A DNA stretch of 64,000 bases from Acidobacteriota bacterium (GTDB taxonomy: Bacteria; Acidobacteriota; Blastocatellia; RBC074): positions 51,381-115,380 of the forward strand of contig JAFDVL010000007.1 of assembly GCA_018268995.1 (NCBI GenBank). Reading direction: 5' to 3'. The notes under the pieces were generated by a model. It saw nothing but the letters and a program-made list of their open reading frames with translations, searched no databases and was not told the origin of the DNA. Positions 56,494-64,000 of the stretch are shown here, piece after piece (position 1 is the first letter of the stretch; each line of letters begins with the position of its first letter). A program made the position numbers and the translations under genes.

Positions 56494-59121
56494 TCAATTG
56501 CTTTTCAGCTTAAGTAATAATTCCAACGCTTTGCCATAACTTGGGGCTAGTTCCAGCGATTGCAATAATGCCTTGCGCGATTCGGGGCGATTGCCGTCAG
56601 CGAACAACGCCCGCGCCAGATTATAGTGCGCTTCGGCAAGATTTGTTGGCTTTAATGCTAATGCGACCTGGTATTCAGTAATTGCAGGTTTGATTTCATT
56701 CTTGTCCAGCAATAAGTCTCCCGCAATCGAATGAAAAGTCGGATCGAAGGGGCTGATATAAAAACTGAGTTTTATGGCTTCCAGCGCACGCGGCTTGTCT
56801 CCCAGCGCAGCTCGTAGCTCAATCAGCTTCTTTAGCGAGTCATATTCATTTTCATTCACTTTTACCAGCGCTTCTAAGACGTCCGCTTGCGCCTGTTTGT
56901 CGCCTCGTGCCTCATACAACTTGGCTAACGCTTCATATGGATTTCCTTCGTCAACGAAGTAGGGAAATACTTCGATTGCATGTTTCAGATACCCAATCGC
57001 ACGATCTGGATTTTCATCTTTGAGTAACACCCCGGCACGGAAGTTGGCGACAAAGTCATCTGGGTTGCTGGCCACCGCAGCGATTGCCGCCTCTTTACTG
57101 GGTTGATCGCCCGGTTGCCGTTTCCAGAGCGACTCTCCGGCTTTGACGTATTTGCCAACTTTCCCTTGAATGAATTCGTTGAATTCACGGTCAAATTTGT
57201 CATTCGTTGTATTCAAGACGACCTGCAAGGCATCCAGATTTTTGGTGCCAGCTTTGTATTTCGCCAGCAATTCGAGGATTTTATCGAACCCGTATTTTTC
57301 GGTAATAAATTCGCAGACCTGCGATGCCTGAAAGTAGGCGAGCGGGACAGACTCAGCAGTCTTGGGTCGTAAAAAGCCTCCATCCAAATCCGCAATCCTG
57401 AACCAACGACCTTCGGCATACGCCTTCAGCACCATAATATTCCAATCATCACCCCAGCCCGGTCGTGCGCGACGTTCTTCGTACACACTCAAGCCTTCAG
57501 AGAACCAGCGCGGAATGCGATTGTCTGTGGTCTGCAAGGTAATTACGTGCGTGAATTCGTGCCAGAGCGTGCTGCCCCAATTGAATTCCCCCGCCTTGCG
57601 GGCCGACGGTGAATCCAATGTGACGACTTGTCCAAAGCAAACACCAAGCGCGCCTAGCCCCGGCAACCCCAATGTGCGAACGGCAAAATCTTCGTGGTTC
57701 TCATAGATTTCAACCGTGATCGGGCTGCGCGGTGTGAATTTGTATTTGGTACTTAACTTTTGTAACGCCTCGTCCAGCAGATTGGCTGCATAAGGCGTGA
57801 TCGAAGGATTCTCTTTGGCCGATGCTCGCAGGATAAAGGAACCGTGGTTGACCGTGGGATATTCTGCCAGGACATCCAGCAGGTCGAGCGTATTTTTAGC
57901 GCGGACATTGAAGGGATCACCTTTGAATCCGACTTCCATTTCGGCGCGGCCTTCAGCCACTTTACCGAGTCGTGTCAATGCAATGCCATAGCTTAAATGG
58001 GCATCCCATAGGTTTGGCGAAAGCTCCATTGCCTTCTTGGAAAACTCCGCGCTTTCAGCATACCGACGGGTGTTGGTCGCAAAGTGGGAGAGCGTTTCAT
58101 ATAGTTCACCGTATTTGGGATTGATCGCCAGCACTGTTTTGACTTCGTTTTCGTAATCAGCTTTGCGATCCTGCAACCAGAAGAAAGCCGCTTTTAGTGA
58201 GTGGGCCTCCAAAGAATTCGGATTGATTTTCAAGGCGGCTTCCATGTCCGAAATTGCTTCCGGGAAGCTTTCAGCATCAATCCTTGTTTTGGCCCGCAAG
58301 AGATAGGCGTTCACATAATTCGGATTGATTTCCAGCGCCTTCGCCAGGGCTTGTTGCATTTCCTCGCCGCCTTCGATTTCCTTGTTGGCTGCCATTCCCA
58401 AAAATGTCCGCGCCGAATTAGGATTGATCTCTAAAGCTTCTTTGTAAAAATCGGCGGCCTCAGCATAGTTATATTTTTTCGTGTATAACTCGCCCCCGAC
58501 CAGTTTGGCTTCGATGAATTCACTATCCTCGCTACTCGCTTCTAACACGACATCGTTCGCGTCCTGATACTTTTCAAGATAGATCAGCGCTTGAGAAATG
58601 ATCGTTAAATCTTCGGCGGTTTTTTCTTTTTCAGCGTTGTAAATTTGAATGAAGGATTTGAAGATTGGTTCTGCCTGCTCAGGCTTTCCGGTCAAGACCA
58701 GCAACTCTGCCTTGCGCAGGTCGGCGCGATATTTGATGGTGTCTTTGGCAGCTTTGCTGATGCGGTCAAATTCATTGATCGCTTCGTTGTACCGACCTGT
58801 CAGGGCATACACTTCAGCCAAGGCTAATTTGGCCTCATTGCTATTAAATTTTTTCGCTGCTTCTTCGGTTTCTTTGTATTTGCCTGTTTCGAGATACGCG
58901 CGTAACAATCCTGCCTGTGCGACGGCTTCATTGGGATTCGCTGCCAACAGGCGATTCAAGGCTGTGATGGCTTCTGGATATTTCCCTTGTTTCAATTCTT
59001 CCAACGCATCTTCCAGCGTTGGTGCTTGCGCTGCCGCACAAGCAGTCAGCAGCAAAAGCACAACTGAGCAGATCGAAAGGATTGAATTCAGCTTTATTGT
59101 TTTTACGACATCTTTGATCAT
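56494..59121 (-). CDS. Exported TPR protein with peptidase-MA-like metallopeptidase domain
   Basis: An 875-residue exported protein, possible lipoprotein (VVLLLLTACAAAQ). TPR units occupy about residues 30-440 and again 640-870 (NPNSARTFLGMAANKEIEGG, NPNYVNAYLLRAKTRIDAE). Between them is a gluzincin-type metallopeptidase of the peptidase MA family: H521-E522 and H525 in HEFTH, then Glu in RWFSEGLSVYEERR. The active motif is intact. AGAGGT precedes the ATG. Middle gene of the operon; substrate unknown. Confidence 0.88.
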   Translation of the reverse strand: MIKDVVKTIKLNSILSICSVVLLLLTACAAAQAPTLEDALEELKQGKYPEAITALNRLLAANPNEAVAQAGLLRAYLETGKYKETEEAAKKFNSNEAKLALAEVYALTGRYNEAINEFDRISKAAKDTIKYRADLRKAELLVLTGKPEQAEPIFKSFIQIYNAEKEKTAEDLTIISQALIYLEKYQDANDVVLEASSEDSEFIEAKLVGGELYTKKYNYAEAADFYKEALEINPNSARTFLGMAANKEIEGGEEMQQALAKALEINPNYVNAYLLRAKTRIDAESFPEAISDMEAALKINPNSLEAHSLKAAFFWLQDRKADYENEVKTVLAINPKYGELYETLSHFATNTRRYAESAEFSKKAMELSPNLWDAHLSYGIALTRLGKVAEGRAEMEVGFKGDPFNVRAKNTLDLLDVLAEYPTVNHGSFILRASAKENPSITPYAANLLDEALQKLSTKYKFTPRSPITVEIYENHEDFAVRTLGLPGLGALGVCFGQVVTLDSPSARKAGEFNWGSTLWHEFTHVITLQTTDNRIPRWFSEGLSVYEERRARPGWGDDWNIMVLKAYAEGRWFRIADLDGGFLRPKTAESVPLAYFQASQVCEFITEKYGFDKILELLAKYKAGTKNLDALQVVLNTTNDKFDREFNEFIQGKVGKYVKAGESLWKRQPGDQPSKEAAIAAVASNPDDFVANFRAGVLLKDENPDRAIGYLKHAIEVFPYFVDEGNPYEALAKLYEARGDKQAQADVLEALVKVNENEYDSLKKLIELRAALGDKPRALEAIKLSFYISPFDPTFHSIAGDLLLDKNEIKPAITEYQVALALKPTNLAEAHYNLARALFADGNRPESRKALLQSLELAPSYGKALELLLKLKSN

Positions 59122-59130
59122 TTACGACCT

Positions 59131-60165
59131 CTATTTTTGCTTCGCTTTGATTTTCTCGTTGATTTCGGCAAGTTGCAGTAGCAATTTTTCCAGCTCATTT
59201 TCATACTCTTCGGGCTTCATTTGCGCTTTGCGTGCTTTCAATTGTTCGACTTCGTTCTCTAGTCGAATCCGATCTGCATAAACTTTTTGTAATTCGGCAT
59301 CGCCACCAGCTAATTGATAAAGCAGGGAATCAAAGTAGGTGTTTTTCGACATGCCGCCGTCAGCTTCACCGGGCTTCTCGCTGCCTTTGCCATCACCATT
59401 GTCATCAAGCAAAGCATGTTCCGTGACCAGCCGATTTTGTTCTTTGTAAAACCGTTCCAATTGCGCGGTGGTGTAATTAAAAACTTCCAGCACGGAGAGC
59501 CGTTGATTTTGATCGGCATCGGCATCTTTGCTGGTCAGCGCTTTGATGAAATATTCGCCAAAATGCGTAGCGTTCGTTTCCTGCCCGCTTCTTGTGGCAG
59601 TGATCGTAATATGGCCGGGAACAGAAAGCGGTTTGATGAATTCACCACTGGCACTCGTCATATTGATGACAACCACTTGCTTGGCCGGGAGGGCTTTGAT
59701 CATCGTCCCGTATTCCGTGGCATTTAGATCAGGCCCGACCAAATTGAATTTGGCATCTTTCCCGTCATAGCTTCCGTGTCCGATAAAGAAGATAAAAACC
59801 AGATTTTCGGGTTTGCAGTTGCTGCGAAGCGCAGTAAACGTTTTGCGAATTTCAGCGGCGGTTGCCTTGCTGGCTTCATTACTTTCCGACAACAGGGAAA
59901 CGTTTTCAGGGGCGAACGCCAACTTGTCTGTCAACGCTGATTTCAAATCCGCAGACCATTTGGCGAATAGCTTGGAATATTCTTCTTCGCCCCCAACGCC
60001 CGAAATGATCAGCGCGTATTTGTTTGGGTCAGGCACCATCTTGGGCGCAGGCGTGGCCGTGGCTGTCGCCTGTGATGCTGTTTGCGATGGCGTTTTGGCC
60101 GGTTGAGCACAGGCTGCGGTTGCAAGCAGGCAAAAAGTTAAAGCTATGAAAAAGAGGTTGTTCAT
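59131..60165 (-). CDS. Caspase-fold (C13/C14-like) lipoprotein lacking the catalytic Cys
   Basis: A 344-residue exported protein with a probable lipobox (LLATAAC). Residues about 40-290 form a caspase/legumain-like fold: YALIISGVGGEEEYSKLF, then FFIGHGSYDG, where His130 is in the right place. The second catalytic position, expected as Cys in a DxCxSG context, is Ser171 in NMTSASGEF. Hence it may be an inactive scaffold or use a different mechanism. A charged coiled coil ends the protein. Operon member five bases from the VWA gene stop. Confidence 0.85.
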   Translation of the reverse strand: MNNLFFIALTFCLLATAACAQPAKTPSQTASQATATATPAPKMVPDPNKYALIISGVGGEEEYSKLFAKWSADLKSALTDKLAFAPENVSLLSESNEASKATAAEIRKTFTALRSNCKPENLVFIFFIGHGSYDGKDAKFNLVGPDLNATEYGTMIKALPAKQVVVINMTSASGEFIKPLSVPGHITITATRSGQETNATHFGEYFIKALTSKDADADQNQRLSVLEVFNYTTAQLERFYKEQNRLVTEHALLDDNGDGKGSEKPGEADGGMSKNTYFDSLLYQLAGGDAELQKVYADRIRLENEVEQLKARKAQMKPEEYENELEKLLLQLAEINEKIKAKQK

Positions 60166-60170
60166 GTTTT

Positions 60171-62465
60171 TTAGGCCAGCCCCTTTCGCTTCCGCAAAAA
60201 CCATTCTGCGCTTGCCAATCCAAGTAAGAGTAAAAAGTTTATTGGCATATCCCACAAATCGAGACTGATGCGTTCGGAGTTTTTTCCTTCCAGATACGTC
60301 AGTTCTTCAATCAAGTCGCTCGCTTTGCTCAGAGGGAAGTACTTGCCGCCAGTTTCTGCCGCGATGCGTTTGAGCAACTCGACATTTTGTGCTGCATCGT
60401 GGAATTCGCGATTTAGTTCTGTCACCAGAAAGCTGGATGCTGCGGTGCCAAGCACTGCCCCGCCTTTTTTCGCGGTTAATTCCACTTTGTATAGCCCTTG
60501 TTCGTCTGGCTTGTATTCCGCTTGATAATCATTCACATCCGCCGATTCGGCGGGGAAGTTGAAGGTCATCGGCATCTCGACGAACTGGCCGGAAGGCTTA
60601 GTGATACGAGCCGTAACTCCCGCGTCTTTGATCGCTTCAAATTTCTTGTCGTTGACCTCGCCGCGCAATCGAACCGGGTCGTTGGCCGCATAGACATCGC
60701 GCTCTGACAACACCTCAATCGGGTTTGGCGTCGTGCTGACCAGATACCGCAGGGCTTGCCGCCAGAAATTTTCGTGCGAAGTATTTTTTGACTCCAACTG
60801 CATACGCCAACGCCAGGTATCATTGGTTAGCAGCGCCATCGTTCTGCCTCGTCCGTAGCGTTGTTCTGCCAGCAGTGGAATCGTGCGCGATTTGTCCTGT
60901 GTGTTGCGCGCTTCGAGCACGACCGTCGCGCCGGGTTTTGTCGCAGTCAAATATTCAGGAATCGTCACCGGGGGAAGCCCCTCCCACTCCTTAGCCGACT
61001 GCTCGCGATTGTCGGCCAGACGCGTGATCGCGTGCTTGGCACCTCGTGAGGTGAGGACAGGCTTCCACGCGCCAGGTTCTGATACTTCCGGCCCGTCCAC
61101 ACGGTCATCAAGTATGAATGGCAGCAAATCTCCGATGGGCGTATTCGCATATTTGCCCGCATCAAAGGCCCGGCTTCCGGCTAAGGCCAGAAATCCGCCG
61201 CCTCGTCGTGCGACAAATTGTTCGATCATTCGCAATTGCTCGAAGCTGAAGAAATTGGCTTCAATCGAACCAAGCACAAACCCCTGATAGCTGAATAGTT
61301 CTTCAATGGTCAGCGGAAAGCCTTTTTCCAACTGCTCGCCACTTTCAACGCCCTGCCGATAGAACTTGCCGTCAGCAGAACGCAACGCGGAAACAACAAT
61401 GACGTTCTTCTCATTTTTGCTTAATGAAAAACGCATTTTGCCGTATTCCCAACGCGGCTCGCCTTCGATGTACAGCACTTTGGGCTGTTCGTTCGTGATT
61501 TCGATCAGCGTTTCCTGTGCATTGTCTTCAGTGGTGTGTTCTCCTTCGAGCGGGGCGATATTGAAGTTATATTTATGCGTTCCCGGCGAAGAAGGAATAA
61601 ATTCCAATGTCACGGTTTGCGCTTCGCCGCCTTTGATATCAAACGCTTCGGTCTTGAGCGCATGCCCATCTTCCGTTACTTGAATCGTGACCTTGCCGCT
61701 TTCATATCCGCTCAAACGCACCAACGCATCTGCGATGACCGCAGAACCAGTCAGGATGCGGCGCGGCGTATTGACGCGCACCATTTCTGCGTCTTTGAAT
61801 TTTTCAGTGCTTCCGGTGCCAAGCGTAAACACTGGCAGATTCTTGGCGCGTAATTCTCGCAATGCTGCGCCGATGTCGCGCGGTGTATTCATTCCACCAT
61901 CAGAAATCAAAACCAATGCTGCCAGCGCGTTGCCTGATGAATCCTTTACCGCCTGTTGTAACGCGACCGCAATATCAGTGCTGCCACCCTCGGCAGTCAG
62001 TTGATTGGCGTCAGTTAATTTGGTTGTGTCTGAGGCAAACTTGAAATAATTGGTTTTGAATTTTTCATCCAGTCCTTTGGAAAATTGTCCATTGGACTGA
62101 AGCAAATTTTTTACCGCCTGATTTCTGGTCGTCCCATTCTCATCATTGAGTTGCATGCTGCGCGAATCATCACTGAGGACAGCCACATAATTCGCCTTGG
62201 GGATGACGGACGAAACCACAAGTGATGGTCGCATCAACAACAGCGCCAGCACGGCGATCAGGGCAACGCGCAATGCGGCCAGACCGATGCGTGGCCACGA
62301 GTCCAGTTTCAGCGCGCCCCGAAAATATAGGTAATAAATCAGGCCGCCGCCTGCCAATGCCAACAAGAGCAGGATCAACCATGAGGGACGTGCAGCCAGC
62401 CCCAGTTGTCCTTTGGCAAAAATGGATGGTTTGTATTTGAAGAAGAATTGAATCAGGTTGTCCAT
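60171..62465 (-). CDS. VWA-domain membrane protein with glutamine-amidotransferase-like region
   Basis: A 764-residue membrane protein. Two membrane helices at the N-terminus (LILLLLALAGGGLIYYLYF; ALRVALIAVLALLLM), a VWA domain with the MIDAS motif DDSRS and LISDGGMNTPRD, a strand-rich middle, a GATase1-like region (FLALAGSRAFDAGKYANTPI) and a final membrane helix. Proteins of this layout sit beside DUF4159 genes in many genomes. First gene of the operon running down to DUF4159. ATG 62465 chosen over GTG 62468. Confidence 0.88.
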   Translation of the reverse strand: MDNLIQFFFKYKPSIFAKGQLGLAARPSWLILLLLALAGGGLIYYLYFRGALKLDSWPRIGLAALRVALIAVLALLLMRPSLVVSSVIPKANYVAVLSDDSRSMQLNDENGTTRNQAVKNLLQSNGQFSKGLDEKFKTNYFKFASDTTKLTDANQLTAEGGSTDIAVALQQAVKDSSGNALAALVLISDGGMNTPRDIGAALRELRAKNLPVFTLGTGSTEKFKDAEMVRVNTPRRILTGSAVIADALVRLSGYESGKVTIQVTEDGHALKTEAFDIKGGEAQTVTLEFIPSSPGTHKYNFNIAPLEGEHTTEDNAQETLIEITNEQPKVLYIEGEPRWEYGKMRFSLSKNEKNVIVVSALRSADGKFYRQGVESGEQLEKGFPLTIEELFSYQGFVLGSIEANFFSFEQLRMIEQFVARRGGGFLALAGSRAFDAGKYANTPIGDLLPFILDDRVDGPEVSEPGAWKPVLTSRGAKHAITRLADNREQSAKEWEGLPPVTIPEYLTATKPGATVVLEARNTQDKSRTIPLLAEQRYGRGRTMALLTNDTWRWRMQLESKNTSHENFWRQALRYLVSTTPNPIEVLSERDVYAANDPVRLRGEVNDKKFEAIKDAGVTARITKPSGQFVEMPMTFNFPAESADVNDYQAEYKPDEQGLYKVELTAKKGGAVLGTAASSFLVTELNREFHDAAQNVELLKRIAAETGGKYFPLSKASDLIEELTYLEGKNSERISLDLWDMPINFLLLLGLASAEWFLRKRKGLA

Positions 62466-62873
62466 CACGCTTCATCCCGTTAATAGCCATCACAGTGTGA
62501 TACTGGAACAGCGCGTTTACGAGGCTGACAATCTCGACCGAGATCAACGTTCATCCAGGCTGAATCACCAGCATCGCTATCAATTAAGTTCGTGCAACCA
62601 ATTTGGAGATTGCATTATATCCAATCGTCATATCGCTTGTCGCGTCAAGGCTAAAATAAATCATCTGGTGGGCGATTTTGCTGCGAACGAAGCAAGAGAG
62701 AGGCGATACCTGGGGCGAGGTTAAGCCGATTCTTGACACTGCCAACTCTCTTAGGCACACTCGTTTCAGATGATTCGATCATCATCGTAAATTAATACCT
62801 AAAAGAACTATTCGCTTCTTCAATCACAATCGCAAGCTGTTGCCTTGCGCAAAAACTTCATTTGGAGGAACTG
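62466..62873. other. 408-base divergent intergenic region
   Basis: Separates the VWA operon and the isomerase gene. Holds a minus-strand promoter candidate and palindromes (see next entry) and, on the plus strand, TTGACA at 62733-62738 with no convincing -10 at normal spacing. GGAGGA lies just before the ATG at 62874. No tRNA or riboswitch recognised. Confidence 0.5.
62489..62643 (-). promoter_or_regulatory. Putative promoter and palindromes upstream of the VWA operon
   Basis: On the minus strand GCGACA (62643-62638) and TATAAT (62619-62614), 18-base spacer. Downstream, before the gene, lie palindromes ATCTCG-AC-CGAGAT (62531-62544) and ATCACAGTGTGAT (62489-62501). The start of transcription would be near 62606 with a leader of about 140 bases. 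Confidence 0.4.
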
Positions 62874-64000
62874 ATGGCCATCGCAGATTTTATGCCCAAA
62901 TTTATGAAAGTCGGTGTGCTGACCGCCGCCTTGCAGGAACTTACGCCCCGTGAAAAACGTGATCCCGATCCTGATTTAGCCATTGAAGAGTGGATTCAAT
63001 TCGCCACCGAGCTGGGGGTGAATTACATTCAGCTTTCTGCTGCCGTACATCCTGACCAAGCAGACATCCCACCCGAAGCAATGCTTGACCCTGTCGCCAA
63101 CACGCTCGACCTGCGCCAACCTTTCACCAAAGACCGCGCCAAACGCGTTCGCGCCGCGATGGAAGCCGGAAACATGGGAATTTCGGATATTGGTTATTTC
63201 GACAATATGCTGCATCACGATCCGGCGATTCGGAAATCCAAGCACGATTTCATGATTCGCGCGATGGATGCCGCTGTTGAGCTGGGCGCAGAGGCGGTCT
63301 GCGGTTTCGTCGGTCGCAATCAGCAACAGAACATGGACGCAAACCTGATTGATTTTGAAGAGAACTTTATTCCGTTGCTGAAAGAATGCAAAGCGCGCGG
63401 CTTGCAGTATCGCAACGAACAATGCCCGATGCCCGGCTGGGTTCCCGGTGACAATTGGCACAACAACATCGCCTATACGCCCGGCACCTGGATCGCGTTA
63501 CACCAGATTTGTGAAAAGCATGGCGTGGGCGATCAGTTCAGAATTCACTACGATCCATCACACGCGATTTTGATGGGGCAGGACACACGTTCAATTTTCC
63601 AATACTTGAAAGAAGAGGGATACAACTTTCTGATTGGCGGCTTCCACGTCAAAGGCCAGGTCACGGATGTTCGCGGCGTGTCTGCCTGGGGTTACGGCGG
63701 ACAAACGGTGCAGCGCGGCGATATGGTCAACGGCAAGCCGTCTGAAAATCCGTCCGACCTGCTAAACGCGTGGAAGAAACAAGTAATCCTGTGCGAGCAC
63801 GAATTGCCGGGGACCGCGAAACATGATCCGCTCGCATACCTGCAAAATCGCACCGTAGATTGGCTGGATCATCAACTTGCTGCGCGCGAATTGCTGACGT
63901 TGGATGTCGAAAATACGTTCCTGATCGTCGAGCACGAATATCCGAAAGCGCGCATTCAGGACAAAGACAAACTGAAACCGATCCTGCAAGGCTCAATCGC
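62874..64000 (+). CDS. Xylose-isomerase-like TIM barrel (sugar phosphate isomerase/epimerase), 3' end outside window
   Basis: Partial protein of at least 375 residues running off the window end. The sugar isomerase/epimerase TIM barrel is shown by [43 protein letters not shown], a YDPSHAIL metal-ligand segment, [11 protein letters not shown], and EHEYP near the end. It has no signal peptide. Start ATG 62874 has GGAGGA upstream. Probably metal-dependent; the sugar is unknown. Confidence 0.88.
   Translation, partial: MAIADFMPKFMKVGVLTAALQELTPREKRDPDPDLAIEEWIQFATELGVNYIQLSAAVHPDQADIPPEAMLDPVANTLDLRQPFTKDRAKRVRAAMEAGNMGISDIGYFDNMLHHDPAIRKSKHDFMIRAMDAAVELGAEAVCGFVGRNQQQNMDANLIDFEENFIPLLKECKARGLQYRNEQCPMPGWVPGDNWHNNIAYTPGTWIALHQICEKHGVGDQFRIHYDPSHAILMGQDTRSIFQYLKEEGYNFLIGGFHVKGQVTDVRGVSAWGYGGQTVQRGDMVNGKPSENPSDLLNAWKKQVILCEHELPGTAKHDPLAYLQNRTVDWLDHQLAARELLTLDVENTFLIVEHEYPKARIQDKDKLKPILQGSI

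Noticed and set aside
62458..62724. 88-residue plus-strand frame in the divergent intergenic region
   Set aside because: No ribosome site and no family resemblance; overlaps promoter elements of the VWA operon.

Overview
This 64 kb window is a piece of a bacterial chromosome with about 50% G+C, densely packed with genes. It has no rRNA, no tRNA I could recognise, no CRISPR array and no transposase. The gene content points to an Acidobacteriota genome, most likely class Blastocatellia. The signs are an acidobacterial-type duplicated permease, a DUF1592/DUF1552 multidomain cytochrome pair, several TPR-rich secreted proteins, a CHAT-TPR protein, PEP-CTERM proteins and a hopanoid radical-SAM gene (hpnJ). 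The assignment is from family content and not from a marker-gene search.

Layout. 1-7744 (+): the 3' part of an ADOP/MacB-FtsX permease, the CCA-adding enzyme, a secreted SH3 protein and a large secreted PPC-TPR-CHAT protein with its own promoter. 7748-11360 (-): a DOPA-dioxygenase-like protein, a secreted protein made of three 55-residue repeats, a DedA protein, then pcm and surE in their usual pairing. 11508-12092 (+): a LURP-one-like protein. 12142-16979 (-): the overlapping DUF1592 and DUF1552 pair. 17146-22032 (-): an MFS transporter overlapping a Rad50/SbcC-like ATPase, with two small unknown genes upstream. 22235-24959 (+): two conserved-looking unknowns flanking a ThiS-like sulfur carrier. 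24983-29975 (-): PIG-L deacetylase, GlmM and a BON protein. 30314-34140 (+): thiolase, zinc-ribbon TPR protein and RecA. 34911-40607 (+): PEP-CTERM protein, class V aminotransferase, an unknown plus a ClpX-like ATPase, and gamma-glutamyltransferase. 40725-42758 (-): a 7TM-SpoIIE phosphatase. 43188-48651 (+): a BNR/sortilin-like exoprotein overlapping a PEP-CTERM protein, a MetE-like methyltransferase and a secreted TPR protein. 48754-51197 (-): a small exported protein and HflX. 51331-52188 (+): a LemA-fusion protein. 52307-56480 (-): SRPBCC protein, HpnJ, a nucleoside-type ABC permease and DUF4159. The DUF4159 gene ends a tight operon (62465 down to 55644) of VWA-membrane protein, caspase-fold lipoprotein, TPR-metallopeptidase and DUF4159. 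The final gene (62874 onward, +) is a sugar-isomerase-like TIM barrel cut by the window end.

Common themes are envelope and secreted functions (signal peptides, TPR scaffolds, peptidase folds, PEP-CTERM anchors) mixed with housekeeping genes (cca, surE, pcm, glmM, recA, hflX). The observations I rate highest are: an apparent ATT start codon of hflX; the VWA/pseudo-caspase/TPR-peptidase/DUF4159 operon, whose caspase-fold member has Ser where Cys is expected; a ClpX-like ATPase that lacks the zinc-binding domain but keeps an IGF tripeptide for ClpP docking; a palindromic leader over the recA start region; the triple-repeat exported protein; and several intergenic palindromic elements (40617-40719, 51221-51310, 52998-53065) that look like dispersed repeat families. 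I did not identify a defence system or a clearly new multi-gene system.
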